Assembly: GCF_019753045.1 (NCBI RefSeq)
Contig: NZ_JAIELN010000004.1
Coordinates: forward strand, 1-64,000
DNA length: 64,000 nucleotides
Reading direction: 5' to 3'
From: Hyphomicrobium sp.
Lineage (GTDB): Bacteria > Pseudomonadota > Alphaproteobacteria > Rhizobiales > Hyphomicrobiaceae
Program-made: the position numbers and the translations under genes
Shown: one piece after another, positions 36,842 to 46,069 of the stretch
Position numbering within the stretch: the first letter of the stretch is position 1
How the letters are laid out: every line of letters begins with the position of its first letter
The notes under the pieces: generated by a model
Told to the model about the DNA's origin: nothing
Seen by the model: the letters and a program-made list of their open reading frames with translations, nothing else
The model's database searches: none

Positions 36842-37279
36842 ATGACGTCACGCTTTCTTGTTTCGGCAGCAGTGTTCGCGACATTCGTTGCCGTGGGCGC
36901 GAGCCCGAGCTTTGCACTTTCGACGAAGGAATGCAGCGTGAAGTACCAGGCAGCGAAGTCTGCCGGTACTTTGAACGGCGAGACCTGGAACGAATTCCGG
37001 AAGAAGGAATGCGCCGGGGGTGAGGCGGCTGCTCCGGCAACGACCGAGGAGAAGCCTGCTGCCAAGACCGAGACGACCGCTCCGGCCTCAGCTGGCGCTG
37101 CCATCTTCCCCAAGGCGATCGACGCGAAATATTCCAAGGAGACGGCGGGCAAGGCCCGTATGCATACCTGCCTCGATCAATACAGGGCCAACAAGGCGAA
37201 CAACGGCAACGGTGGGCTCAAGTGGATCCAGAAGGGCGGCGGCTATTACAGCCAGTGCAACGCGTCGCTGAAGAAGTGA
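36842..37279 (+). CDS. Secreted repeat protein of unknown function
   Basis: A signal peptide (1-25) precedes two related Cys-flanked units: ECSVKYQAAKSAGTLNGETWNEFRKKEC (about 30-57) and CLDQYRANKANNGNGGLKWIQKGGGYYSQC (about 108-137), joined by an Ala/Pro/Thr linker. The two units probably fold alike with one disulfide each. An upstream GGAGAA ribosome site and a downstream terminator define the gene. The family is common in Rhizobiales but uncharacterised. Confidence 0.8.
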   Translation: MTSRFLVSAAVFATFVAVGASPSFALSTKECSVKYQAAKSAGTLNGETWNEFRKKECAGGEAAAPATTEEKPAAKTETTAPASAGAAIFPKAIDAKYSKETAGKARMHTCLDQYRANKANNGNGGLKWIQKGGGYYSQCNASLKK

Positions 37280-37323
37280 TCAACGCTGCAATGTCTCTTG
37301 ACGAACGGTTCTCCTGAAACGGC

Positions 37324-37358
37324 AACGGCGAGATTTTATCTCGCCGTTTTTATTTTTT
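37324..37358 (+). terminator. Rho-independent terminator
   Basis: AACGGCGAGAT-TTT-ATCTCGCCGTT is a perfect 11 bp stem followed by TTATTTTTT. Confidence 0.9.
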
Positions 37359-37374
37359 GATTGGCGCGCGGGTC

Positions 37375-37659
37375 TCAGCGCTTCGTTAGGCGATCGCGTT
37401 GCCACGTGAGGAACATCACGGTCACGAGCGCCGTCAGGAACATCGTTCCCAGGATCGCCGGCTGACGCATGAATGCGCGCCAGACATCGAACCCTTCGAG
37501 CCATCCGCCCCGGTTCGTCAGCACATTGTTCAATACCAGAATGACGAACGCGACCAGCGATGTCAGTCCCGTTGCAATGACGGCTTCGACCAGCCGTTTC
37601 GTCATTCGGGGTACGGATATCGAATTGCGTCCAATTGCAAGTTGGGTCCGGTCCGACAT
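37375..37659 (-). CDS. Small two-TM membrane protein of unknown function
   Basis: ATG at 37659 with AGGAG gives a 94-residue protein. A 26-residue N-terminus is followed by a transmembrane segment (about 28-48, ATGLTSLVAFVILVLNNVL) and a second at about 71-88. It ends with a basic C-terminus (WQRDRLTKR). Unknown family. Confidence 0.65.
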   Translation of the reverse strand: MSDRTQLAIGRNSISVPRMTKRLVEAVIATGLTSLVAFVILVLNNVLTNRGGWLEGFDVWRAFMRQPAILGTMFLTALVTVMFLTWQRDRLTKR

Positions 37660-37963
37660 TTTGTGCTCCTCTTGAGTTTCGGCGAAGGGGCACGGCGATC
37701 GCCACGGAGCCCCGGATTTATTCTCCCTATTTACCAGATTCGCTCCCTCAACGTGGCATAGGCGAGGCATTTGCCGATGTTCGGCGCCGGCGGCCTTATG
37801 CCAATTCTGATGTTTTCATCGCCTGTTAGGTTGCGGCGAAACGAATTGCTCACCATATTTCGGCTTGCGGCAGCGGGGCTTGCGGCGGTCGGGCTAGATT
37901 CATTGTGATGCTCGCAACGAGGGGGCATTCTCGCTGACAAACAACCAGGTGAATGGGTGAGCT

Positions 37964-38221
37964 ATGAGGACCGCTGTTCGTATTGCAACTGCGTTGGTGC
38001 TTCCGGTGCTGCTTTCGAATGCCGCTGCCAGTGGGGATTCGATCTTCGACGTCGAGCACGCACGCGCGGAGTACCGCGCGGGTCGACTGACGCCTGAAAA
38101 TGCGGACCTCATGGACCGGTGGGGTTGGCCAAGCGGCTGTTATTCGCGCCCCTGCTTCGCACCACCGCCTCCGGACAGGCCATTCTATGTACGCCGGCCG
38201 GATTGGCGAGCCCGCCGGTAG
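37964..38221 (+). CDS. Small secreted protein, VE-ARA/RWG family
   Basis: The 85-residue protein has a signal peptide (1-22) and a short helix, SIFDVEHARAEYRAGRLTPENADLMDRWGW. That segment shares the pattern I..VE.ARA..R.G.L...D...L.RWG with the products at 51485 and 51990, so all three belong to one paralogous family. The C-terminus is Pro/Arg-rich with two Cys. Function is unknown. Confidence 0.7.
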   Translation: MRTAVRIATALVLPVLLSNAAASGDSIFDVEHARAEYRAGRLTPENADLMDRWGWPSGCYSRPCFAPPPPDRPFYVRRPDWRARR

Positions 38222-38283
38222 CGGCGGCCCGCGTCCAAGCGTATGCTCTTGAAGGTCAACAATGGTTGGACGATATAGGGCGC

Positions 38284-38697
38284 ATGGATAAGAAAACGAT
38301 GCCGATGGATGAGTCTGAGTGGCGCAAGCGGCTGTCGCCTGAACAATATCGCGTGCTGCGCGAAAAGGGTACGGAGCCGCCGTTTACAGGCGAGTATCTG
38401 GAAGTCGACAGCGACGGCACGTTTACGTGCGCGGCGTGCGGAAACCCGCTCTTCTCATCGGACGCGAAATTCGACTCCGGTACGGGTTGGCCGTCGTTCG
38501 ACGAGGCGCTTCCGGGCGCGGTCGAATATCATTCCGACACGTCACACGGCATGGTTCGCACTGAGATCACATGTGCGCGTTGCGGCTCGCATCTTGGCCA
38601 CGTTTTTGACGACGGCCCGACCGAGAGCGGCAAGCGCTATTGCATAAACTCCGTCTGCCTCAATCTCGACGAGGCGGATGCCGCCGGTAAGAAGTAA
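38284..38697 (+). CDS. msrB: Peptide-methionine (R)-S-oxide reductase
   Basis: MsrB repairs oxidised methionine (R-sulfoxide form) with thioredoxin. The start at 38284 gives 137 residues. Zinc ligands are the two CXXC motifs (FTCAACGNPL and ITCARCGSHL), and the catalytic region is DSGTGWPSFDEAL with the nucleophile in GKRYCINSVCLNL. A second Cys follows three residues later. The enzyme starts directly at the family domain and is probably cytosolic. Confidence 0.94.
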   Translation: MDKKTMPMDESEWRKRLSPEQYRVLREKGTEPPFTGEYLEVDSDGTFTCAACGNPLFSSDAKFDSGTGWPSFDEALPGAVEYHSDTSHGMVRTEITCARCGSHLGHVFDDGPTESGKRYCINSVCLNLDEADAAGKK

Positions 38698-38737
38698 ACG
38701 CTCGGGGGCATTTCTTTCCGTTTACGCACCTTTCCGT

Positions 38738-39085
38738 TTAGGCATGCGTGTCATCGTGTCCGGCACGGCGAACTTTGCGTATCGCTCGGATCCAGAGTGC
38801 CAAGTAAGCGACCACCAGGATCATGAACGGCGTGGCTATCAGTCCGTCGAGATCCGGGCTCGCCTCAGGGATGAAACCGAAATTCATGGCGAGCTTTGCG
38901 AGATTGGCTCCGCATAGCGCCACGAGCATCACGTTTCCTGTGGGACCGAGGTACTTTTCGGCGCGGTAGTACGTTGTGAGCCGGGTGTTTTCAGGCGGCG
39001 CCGAGCCGGTCGCCAGCGAGTAAAGCGCGAGCGGCAACAGAATGAATGAAAACGAATAAAGCGCGACTTCGAAGTTGCTGAGCAT
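38738..39085 (-). CDS. Small membrane protein of unknown function
   Basis: The 115-residue protein has three hydrophobic segments (about 6-27, 50-70 and 80-100). An RLTTYYRAEKYLG motif between TM1 and TM2 resembles a loop seen in small DoxX/MAPEG-like proteins, but the match is weak. The C-terminus is basic and His-containing (RRAGHDDTHA). Confidence 0.55.
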   Translation of the reverse strand: MLSNFEVALYSFSFILLPLALYSLATGSAPPENTRLTTYYRAEKYLGPTGNVMLVALCGANLAKLAMNFGFIPEASPDLDGLIATPFMILVVAYLALWIRAIRKVRRAGHDDTHA

Positions 39086-39196
39086 TGGGTAATCTCCTGG
39101 CCCGCCACGGCGGCAGCTTCAGCTGCCTGCAAGCGGTTATGGCCGGAGGACAATTACGCTGCCTGTTCCTTGAGGAACGGCCAATGGCGCTAAGGA

Positions 39197-40039
39197 TCAG
39201 GCGCGAGGCTTTCCTGTTTTGCCTGCTGGCGAGACCAGCTCTTGAAAGGCCATGGCCGCAGCCGGCGCGCGGACTTTGCCTTCGTGGATGAAGTAGACAA
39301 AGACGTCGCGCGATTTATGCGGAGGCTTGTTCTTCGGATCGATCGTCGGAATATCTTGCGGCACGCTTCCGGATGCCCAGACCTTTGCGCGTTCGGCCCA
39401 CTGACCGAGCGCCTTCGGCTTGTAAGCCGTCGGGATCGAGTCGTCGCCTTTCTGCAAGCGCGCGTAAACAAAATCGGCCGTGACGTCGGCGATCGCGGGG
39501 TACGTCGCATGATCGGCGAAGACGATGGCGACGGACTTCTTCCGCGCAAGTTCGATGAACTCCGGCGTGCAGAACGAGGGGTGGCGCGGTTCGACCACAT
39601 GTTTCAAATTGTGTCCGCCGACCTTCGCCGGGAGGAGATCGAGGAAGGCGGCGAAGTCCGCTTCGTCGAACTTTTTCGTCGGCGCGAATTGCCAGAGCAG
39701 GGGGCCGAGCTTCGCTCCGAGTTCGGTTATGCCGGAATCGATAAATCGCGAGACCGATTCACCCGCCTCCGCCAGGACGCGGCGGTTCGTCGTGTAGCGG
39801 GGGCCTTTCAAGGAAAAGACAAAATTATCGGGACTTTCCTTGGCCCAGCTTGCGAACGTCGCCGGTTTTTGCGTGCGATAGTAGGTGCCGTTGACCTCAA
39901 TCGTGGCAAGATGGTGGCTGGCGTATGGCAGCTCTTGTGAATGGGGAAGGCCATCGGGGTAGAACACGCCGCGCCAAGGCTCGAACGTCCAACCGCCGAT
40001 ACCGGCGCGGATATTGCCAGTTGCGCTTTTACGGGGCAT
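39197..40039 (-). CDS. DUF72 domain protein
   Basis: The 280-residue protein is a TIM-barrel-like DUF72 member: IGGWTFEPWRGVFYPDGLPHSQELPYAS at the N-terminus, EVNGTYYRTQKPATFASWAKESP, then FSLKGPRYTTNRR, HVVEPRHPSF and the late VFVYFIHEGKVRAP. The family is widespread and poorly understood. The ATG at 40039 removes 14 residues not conserved in the family. Confidence 0.92.
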   Translation of the reverse strand: MPRKSATGNIRAGIGGWTFEPWRGVFYPDGLPHSQELPYASHHLATIEVNGTYYRTQKPATFASWAKESPDNFVFSLKGPRYTTNRRVLAEAGESVSRFIDSGITELGAKLGPLLWQFAPTKKFDEADFAAFLDLLPAKVGGHNLKHVVEPRHPSFCTPEFIELARKKSVAIVFADHATYPAIADVTADFVYARLQKGDDSIPTAYKPKALGQWAERAKVWASGSVPQDIPTIDPKNKPPHKSRDVFVYFIHEGKVRAPAAAMAFQELVSPAGKTGKPRA

Positions 40040-40260
40040 CGAGCGAGGCCCGTGCCGTTTTCTCGTAGTAAAGAGCGTCAATCATCGGGTCCAGCGAATC
40101 GCCTAGTTTGGATGGAACTGTTTTTCCCGCGACCTCGGGGCGCATCATAGATAATCGCGGACATGCCATCTCGGCGTTTTTCCGCCGATCAATTATCATT
40201 CCTGGTTCGGGCCGGGGCAAGAAGAGTAATTTGCTACCGTTGGGAACAAACTTAGAAAAC

Positions 40261-41295
40261 ATGACTGCCGAGGATGTGGGGCAAACGGCTGGTCTTTCCA
40301 TTGCGGGCTTCGCGCGCTGGGGCACGGGCGCGTCTAACCGCGAGCGAAATTTCTACATCGCACTCGCGTGCGCTGCGCTCCTACACGCTTCGTTCTTCAT
40401 AAGCGCCGCCCACAATGGCGACGCAAAGCGTCTGGGCAGCGAGACTGGCGCCGACGATGCGATCAGCGTTTCGGTGGTGACGGAAGCCGATCTCAAGAGC
40501 CGTGCCACCGTAGCGGAGCCCGTTACACCTCCGCCGGGGCCGCCTGCGCCGACGCAGGAAGCGCAGCCGCCGCCGCAGCCGGTTCCAACTCCGAAGCCGG
40601 AAGACGCCAAGCAAGAGCCTCAGCCCGAAGCTCCCACTCCACCGCAAAAGCAGGAGAAGCCGCAGCCTGAGACGCCTCCGGATGTACCGGAGGAGGTAGC
40701 GGAGCCCGATCCGGTGAAGCCCACTCAAGAGGCTGCGGCGAAACCGGAAGAAGTAAGTCCCGAAAGCATCCCTCCGGAACTCTTCTCGCTCGAGACGGAA
40801 GATCCGTCGAAGCTGCAGAGCAACGACAAGCCGACTCCGAAGCCGGAGGCTAAGCACGAAAGCAAGCCCGAGACCAAAAAGCCGACGCCGAGCAAATCTG
40901 CATCCAAGCCGCCGGCGAAGCCGCAAAAGAAGAACCTCGCAGCTCTCGATCTCTCGACGCCGGCGGCGCCGTCGTTCGGGGGCGGAGGCGGAGCCGCATT
41001 CCAGCGCCCGCCCGGCATCACGCGATCGGGGCTTAATGATGCATTTGCCCGGGCGGTTATCCGCGCGTTGCAGCAGACGATGCCGCAGCTCACAGGAGCA
41101 CTCGGCCGCGTGACGGTCAGAATTCTGCTTTCGGAAACTGGGAACGTGGTTGAGGTGAAGTTGCTGTCCGGCGCGAAGGATCCGTCACTCAGTCAGGACG
41201 TGGTGTTCGCCGCCAAGCAGACGAGCTATCCGATACCGCCTGCCGGTTCCAATCTGGCCGACCGCACGTTCATGGTCACGTATATTTACGATTGA
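40261..41295 (+). CDS. TonB-like energy-transducing envelope protein
   Basis: The 344-residue protein has a short cytoplasmic N-terminus, one transmembrane helix (about residues 30-52; FYIALACAALLHASFFISA), a long Pro/Glu/Lys-rich periplasmic region (about 80-240, with PKPEDAKQEPQPE-type repeats), and a TonB C-terminal domain (RVTVRILLSETGNVVEVKLLSGAKD). No exbB or exbD lies nearby, so it either works with unlinked genes or, as a TonB-domain relative, serves another envelope role. Start chosen at MTAEDVGQTAG. Confidence 0.8.
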   Translation: MTAEDVGQTAGLSIAGFARWGTGASNRERNFYIALACAALLHASFFISAAHNGDAKRLGSETGADDAISVSVVTEADLKSRATVAEPVTPPPGPPAPTQEAQPPPQPVPTPKPEDAKQEPQPEAPTPPQKQEKPQPETPPDVPEEVAEPDPVKPTQEAAAKPEEVSPESIPPELFSLETEDPSKLQSNDKPTPKPEAKHESKPETKKPTPSKSASKPPAKPQKKNLAALDLSTPAAPSFGGGGGAAFQRPPGITRSGLNDAFARAVIRALQQTMPQLTGALGRVTVRILLSETGNVVEVKLLSGAKDPSLSQDVVFAAKQTSYPIPPAGSNLADRTFMVTYIYD

Positions 41296-41376
41296 GATCG
41301 TTCGTTCGTCGTGCGGGTTAACGGCAAAGCGCGGGCATCGTGCGCGCTTCCGGTCATGCGCTGCAATAAGATTTGA

Positions 41377-41499
41377 TCAGCGAGTATATTCTGTCGGGAA
41401 GCTTGTGTCGTCCGCGTGCGTAGCCGACGAAACGGCCAAGCCGACAATCGTCAAGATGAGCAGAGCAAGGAGGAAGATAGCGTCGGTCTTTTCCGTCAT
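41377..41499 (-). CDS. 40-residue single-TM protein
   Basis: ATG at 41499 with GGAGCGATC upstream opens a 40-residue frame with one transmembrane helix (AIFLLALLILTIVGLAVSS) and a short polar C-terminus. A TTG start at 41628 would add 43 polar residues. No family is recognised and the call is tentative. Confidence 0.4.
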   Translation of the reverse strand: MTEKTDAIFLLALLILTIVGLAVSSATHADDTSFPTEYTR

Positions 41500-41695
41500 G
41501 ATCGCTCCAAATCGTTCATCGATGCAGCGAATAATCCGCTGTCGATCCAACTTGTGCGTGACCTCGAAAAGTTTCTTCAGACGTTGGGATAAGGGTACGT
41601 TCGACTCAGGCTCAGTCTCAATAGTCAAAGTGAAGCAGCGCTGGCGATACGCTGAACGCGTGGCGCCGGCGCTGCACTATGCGATTTCAATGCGA

Positions 41696-41827
41696 TTAGC
41701 GCTGCGGCGCGTCTTGAGAAACCGATGCTGGTCCACCGAGCTTCATCGGTGTGTATTCCGGCGTCTCGCGACGGCAGGCTCCAAGCATCAACGCGGCAAT
41801 GCATATTCCAAGAGCGGCGACTTTCAT
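41696..41827 (-). CDS. 43-residue lipoprotein
   Basis: ATG at 41827 with a GGGAGAAG ribosome site opens a 43-codon frame. Its first 18 residues form a lipoprotein signal ending in the lipobox LGAC (Cys18), followed by a short polar mature part (RRETPEYTPMKLGGPAS). The Arg-Arg after Cys18 favours outer-membrane localisation. It resembles entericidin-size lipoproteins without their sequence. Confidence 0.6.
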   Translation of the reverse strand: MKVAALGICIAALMLGACRRETPEYTPMKLGGPASVSQDAPQR

Positions 41828-42018
41828 TGGTCTTCTCCCGGTGTGGCTGACTGCAGTGGCAATAATGAATGAGTGCAGCCAACTAACGTCTAGTCGATTA
41901 AGGTTGTTCCCAGGTTACCAAGTGCGCTGAATGAACGGCGTGCGCCTTCTCTCGACCATGCTCCAGCCATTCTGGCGCGGTTCAATCCGATCCGTTGTCA
42001 TCGTCGCGAGTGCTCTGC

Positions 42019-42606
42019 ATGTCAGTGCTTCTCCGCCATCCCGCATTCATTCTATCTGTTCTCGGATCGTTGTCCGGGCTGGTCGGCAGCCAGCTGATCG
42101 GCGGCAATTACGGTGCGGCTCCGCATCCCGGCATATACCTCGTTCTCACCGGACTGTGGTTCGGCCTGGTGGTGGGGTTTGGCGTTTGGCGCTTCGGCCC
42201 GACATCCGTCGCCGGCGCGATCACCTCCGTTCTGACAACGTGGATTGCGTGGGAAGCAGCGGTCAACGTCGCGATCCAGATCGATGGGCCGTTGTTCGAG
42301 GCGACGGGGGCCAGTGCGCTGAAGTCTTATGTAGCGGGCCTTGTCGCGGGTGCAGTCGGCGCCGGGATCACTTGGACCGGAGCGGCATTTCACGTGTCTT
42401 CGCTACGAACCAGGCTTGCATCCATCAGCATCGTCGCGGCGGGAGCTGTGCTCGGCTTGTTGTTGCCGATGACGAATACATATGACAGCGGTGCAGTCCT
42501 ATTGATCCCATGGCAGACCGCGGTCGCGGGATTGCTTGGCCTCAATATGCTACCCCTGGGCGGCCGGGGCCGGGGTTCGTCCGCGGTTTTTGCTTCCGAC
42601 GGCTGA
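42019..42606 (+). CDS. Multi-pass membrane protein of unknown function
   Basis: The 195-residue protein has about six hydrophobic segments (for example PAFILSVLGSLSGLVGSQLIGG, YLVLTGLWFGLVVGFGVWRFG and SISIVAAGAVLGLLLPMT). No family is recognised. ATG at 42019 is preferred to the non-ATG upstream start. Confidence 0.6.
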   Translation: MSVLLRHPAFILSVLGSLSGLVGSQLIGGNYGAAPHPGIYLVLTGLWFGLVVGFGVWRFGPTSVAGAITSVLTTWIAWEAAVNVAIQIDGPLFEATGASALKSYVAGLVAGAVGAGITWTGAAFHVSSLRTRLASISIVAAGAVLGLLLPMTNTYDSGAVLLIPWQTAVAGLLGLNMLPLGGRGRGSSAVFASDG

Positions 42607-42626
42607 CCTAGCCCGGAGGATGTTCG

Positions 42627-42914
42627 ATGCTTGCTCGGATGCCGTGCGCCGTTTTGATCGCGGGAAGTCTGATCGCGCCGGTCGTGTCCGGTGCCGCAGC
42701 CTACGCCGATGCCGTCTCGGATGAATCCGCCGGATCCATTGAAGATCTGCTGAAGTCGGGCTGGGAGATCGCGGGCTACGCCAGCAATTTCGACAACCGG
42801 TCGACCTTCATTCTGTTCAAGAAGCCCAACGAAAATTATCTCGTTCAATGCCTCGCCGGGTATGACGTCACGCGATCCCCGCGCGTCTTCCACAACTGCT
42901 ACCGGTTGCGGTGA
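42627..42914 (+). CDS. Small secreted protein of unknown function
   Basis: A 95-residue product with a signal peptide (1-27, ending AAAYADA). The mature part is an alpha/beta strand pair (SIEDLLKSGWEIAGYASNFDNRSTFILFKKPNENYLVQC) ending in two Cys (QCLAGYDVT and NCYRLR). It follows the preceding gene by 20 bp on the same strand. Confidence 0.7.
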   Translation: MLARMPCAVLIAGSLIAPVVSGAAAYADAVSDESAGSIEDLLKSGWEIAGYASNFDNRSTFILFKKPNENYLVQCLAGYDVTRSPRVFHNCYRLR

Positions 42915-42958
42915 GGGCGGCTTCGGCGTAAGTCGCTCAGGGGTCTTGGGCGTGGGGA

Positions 42959-44221
42959 ATGACAGCAAAAGCAAGCCGCGTAGCGTGGGCGATTGTCGGC
43001 ATGCTGTGGGCTGTCGCGCTGCTCAATTATCTCGACCGGCAGCTCGTCGTGACGATGCCCGGTCCGATCAAGGCCGATCTTCGCCTGGGTGACGAGAAAT
43101 TCGGCCTGCTGTCGTCCGTCTTTCTTTGGGTCTACGGCATCTTTTCGCCCGTCGCGGGCTACGTTGCGGACCGGGTCGGCAAGAAGCCCGTTATTCTGGC
43201 CAGTCTCGTCGTCTGGTCGGCCGCCACGTTTGCGAGCGGTCTTGTCAGCTCATTCGAAGGGATGCTTCTTGCCCGCGCGACGCTCGGGATCAGCGAAGCC
43301 TTCTACATGCCTGCCGCCGTGGCCTTGATCGTCGAATATCACCGCGGACCGACACGGAGCCGGGCAACGGGTTTACATCTCAGCGGGGTTTACGCGGGAT
43401 CGGTGCTCGGGGGGCTCGGCGGCTTCATGGCGGAAGCGTTCGGCTGGCGCGCTGTCTTTCTCGTTATCGGAGCCATCGGGGTCGCATACGCGCTTTTGCT
43501 GACGATCATTTTCCCGGCTTCATCTGAGAGCGCGCATTCGACGGCGGCAGAGGATGTGGACGTTCGTTCGGCGGGTGGCGCCGCGTTCTCGACGCTGTTG
43601 TCGACGCCGGGGTTTCTGCTGCTCCTTGCGATGAACGTGCTCGATGGCGCCGCGTATTGGCCGGTACGGAATTGGCTTGCGGAGTTCTTCCGCGCCGAAC
43701 TCGGTGTCGATCCGGCATGGGCGGGCGTCTATGGTCCTATGACGTTCAACGGCGCGGCATTCTTCGGAATGCTGATTGCGAGCAACGTTTCGGATTGGTG
43801 GGCGGGTTGGAACGTGCGAGCGCGTTCTCTCGTCCCGGCGATCGGTTTTATCATAGCGGCGCCGTGCCTGTTTCTGATGGGGGCCGTTGAATACGTTCCT
43901 GTCATTCTCGGCTGCATCGTCGTTGCCGGCATGTCGCAAGGGTTTCTCGATGCGAACCTGATGCCGGCGGTGTGTACGGTCGTCGATTTTCGCTTTCGAG
44001 CCACGGCTTACGGGCTGCTGAACTTTGCCGGGACGACTGCGGGCGGTGTCATGACGTACGTCGGCGGCAGGTTGAAGGAGCAGCAGGTTCCGTTCAGCGC
44101 AACGTTTCAGTTTGCGAGCGGGATGATCCTGGTAGCGGGTCTTTTACTTTTGATGGTCAGGCCGGCGGGGCGTCGGTTGCAATCCTCCGACGCAGCGGTT
44201 GATGAAGCCGTGGCTCGCTGA
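42959..44221 (+). CDS. MFS transporter (ACS/spinster-like)
   Basis: A 420-residue, 12-TM carrier. TM1 carries LLNYLDRQLVVTMPGPI, a typical start of anion:cation-symporter-like MFS proteins. The loop motif YVADRVGKKPVIL follows TM2, and GISEAFYMPAAVALIVEYHR is the family's TM4 region. Substrates of this group include organic acids; the actual one is unknown. It is 44 bp after the small secreted protein gene. Confidence 0.88.
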   Translation: MTAKASRVAWAIVGMLWAVALLNYLDRQLVVTMPGPIKADLRLGDEKFGLLSSVFLWVYGIFSPVAGYVADRVGKKPVILASLVVWSAATFASGLVSSFEGMLLARATLGISEAFYMPAAVALIVEYHRGPTRSRATGLHLSGVYAGSVLGGLGGFMAEAFGWRAVFLVIGAIGVAYALLLTIIFPASSESAHSTAAEDVDVRSAGGAAFSTLLSTPGFLLLLAMNVLDGAAYWPVRNWLAEFFRAELGVDPAWAGVYGPMTFNGAAFFGMLIASNVSDWWAGWNVRARSLVPAIGFIIAAPCLFLMGAVEYVPVILGCIVVAGMSQGFLDANLMPAVCTVVDFRFRATAYGLLNFAGTTAGGVMTYVGGRLKEQQVPFSATFQFASGMILVAGLLLLMVRPAGRRLQSSDAAVDEAVAR

Positions 44222-44539
44222 CTGCTTTAAGCTTCGCGCAAGCATTATTCCAAAAATACCCTGCGGTTACGGCGATGTAATCTGAACAGCTAGAAGTGGA
44301 AATCGGCCGTGGAAGCCGGAGCGGAGCTCGGCGCTGGGATTCTCAACATATTGAAAAGCATCATTAGTTTTTGGCGCTGTCGGCGGGCCGATTCTGAACC
44401 GGCTTCAGCCAAGTTCCGATGTTTCTGAAAAGACAGCGCCGACGCCTCACATGCCTCCAGGCTTATCTCATCTGTGTACCTCCTATTAATGCGCCGGTCA
44501 TAACGTTGGTTTTGCTCATGCTGATGAAACGAGAAAAGT
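44222..44539. other. Gene-free 320 bp stretch
   Basis: No coding frame with family character or ribosome site is visible, and no terminator or repeat. It should carry the promoter of the GGDEF gene. Confidence 0.4.
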
Positions 44540-45793
44540 TTGCGTGTGGTGGACCGAGTGACGGGCGAATCTATCCCAGCCGGCATCGACTCGACGATCG
44601 TCGAGCGGACGATCGACTCTGGCTTTCCGTTGCTGGTGTTCCCCCGGCGGCTCGAGGCTGCATTCGAAGGCGAAGGCGCTGCCGAGCGGTGCCGGAAGCT
44701 CGCTATCGGCGGCATGTTCGGCATCCTGCTTTACAATTTGTTTTTGATATCGGACCGCCTGACGGCGCCTGATACGTTTCAAACGGCGGTGTGGGTGCGT
44801 TTCGGGGTCGTTACGCCGATTGCATTGCTCATAGTCGCGGCTCTTTACCTCAATCCACCGGTCGCGGTGCGCGAATTGATCGTGGCAGGCGGCGCCGTCA
44901 TCCTTGGAGCGGGTAGCAACCTCTATTTGATGCTGGCTGGGCACGGCCAGCATCACGACGCTCAGCACCAAGTCATCATCCTGATCCTGCTTTTCGTGAC
45001 GATGGTCGAGCGGGTTCGCTTCTGGTACGCGGTCGCGGCATGTCTTGGGTGCTTTGCGATCCATGCCACAGCCTTGGCGATGCTTCCCGCCTATCCACTC
45101 GAATATCAGATCTCGTCGAATGCCGTTTTCGCCTGTGCCGTCGTCCTGTCGATCTTTGCCTCGTACGTGCTCGAACGCGAAATGAGGATGAACTTTCTTC
45201 TGTCGCTGCGGGGACGTCTACAGCGCCGCGATCTCGACCTCGAGACCCGCCGCGATCCGTTGACCGGCCTTCGCAACCGCCGCTCGCTCGACGAAGTGAT
45301 AGAAGCTTGCAACCAGAGCAAGTCTGCCGGGCTGGAACTCGCTATCGTGCTGCTCGACATCGACCACTTCAAGTCATTCAACGACACCGCAGGTCATCAG
45401 GCTGGCGATGTTTGCCTGAAGCGTGTTGCCGGCATCATTCAGAGCGAGCTTCGCGATTACGTCGATGCGGCGTTCCGGTTCGGCGGGGAGGAATTCATTC
45501 TCGTCCTGCGCGGCATTGATCTTGCCACCGCCGTCAGAATTTCGGAGCGTATCCGGTGCGCGATCGAAGACGCAGCAATTCCGCATCCTGCGTTGCCTTT
45601 GGGCGAAGTCGTAACCGTGAGCATGGGCGTCGCGTCAGCCGTTGTGAGCCGCGAGATCCGAGTCGGCGTCATCATTGCCGCTGCAGATACGGCGCTATAT
45701 GCAGCGAAGCGCAACGGGCGAAATCAGGTTTCGCCACGCCTGCCGACCGCAGACATCGTCGAGATGCCGGATCGCAAACTTCGCTCGAAGTGA
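44540..45793 (+). CDS. Membrane-bound diguanylate cyclase (GGDEF)
   Basis: The 417-residue protein has a polar N-terminus (about 1-55), about six transmembrane segments (57-215) and a C-terminal GGDEF domain. The domain has DPLTGLRNRRSLDEVI, VLLDIDHFKSFNDTAGHQAGD (metal Asp) and the active site FRFGGEEF, so it should make cyclic di-GMP from GTP. The inhibitory I-site RXXD is not present at its usual place (RDYVD precedes GGEEF). The start is a TTG; GTG codons at 44546 and 44549 are alternatives. Confidence 0.88.
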   Translation: MRVVDRVTGESIPAGIDSTIVERTIDSGFPLLVFPRRLEAAFEGEGAAERCRKLAIGGMFGILLYNLFLISDRLTAPDTFQTAVWVRFGVVTPIALLIVAALYLNPPVAVRELIVAGGAVILGAGSNLYLMLAGHGQHHDAQHQVIILILLFVTMVERVRFWYAVAACLGCFAIHATALAMLPAYPLEYQISSNAVFACAVVLSIFASYVLEREMRMNFLLSLRGRLQRRDLDLETRRDPLTGLRNRRSLDEVIEACNQSKSAGLELAIVLLDIDHFKSFNDTAGHQAGDVCLKRVAGIIQSELRDYVDAAFRFGGEEFILVLRGIDLATAVRISERIRCAIEDAAIPHPALPLGEVVTVSMGVASAVVSREIRVGVIIAAADTALYAAKRNGRNQVSPRLPTADIVEMPDRKLRSK

Positions 45794-46069
45794 AATTCTC
45801 TTCGCGCCGATAAGTGTGAAGCTGCGCGAGACCGCCTACTTCGATGCACGATCGCTCAACGGCGCGTGCTTCGCTGTATCTTGATAAACTTCAATGCATG
45901 CATATGCGCATTCTTCATGCATCAGTCGTTTCCTAACATGCGTCTGACGCGTGCGATTTTATTGACATCCTTCTTGCGCTGTTGCGTTTCTGTTTGTCGC
46001 TATTGAACACGGAACAACGTCACGTCATTTGCGTTGCCTCTGGGGAATAGTTTTGAAGGAAGATGGAAG

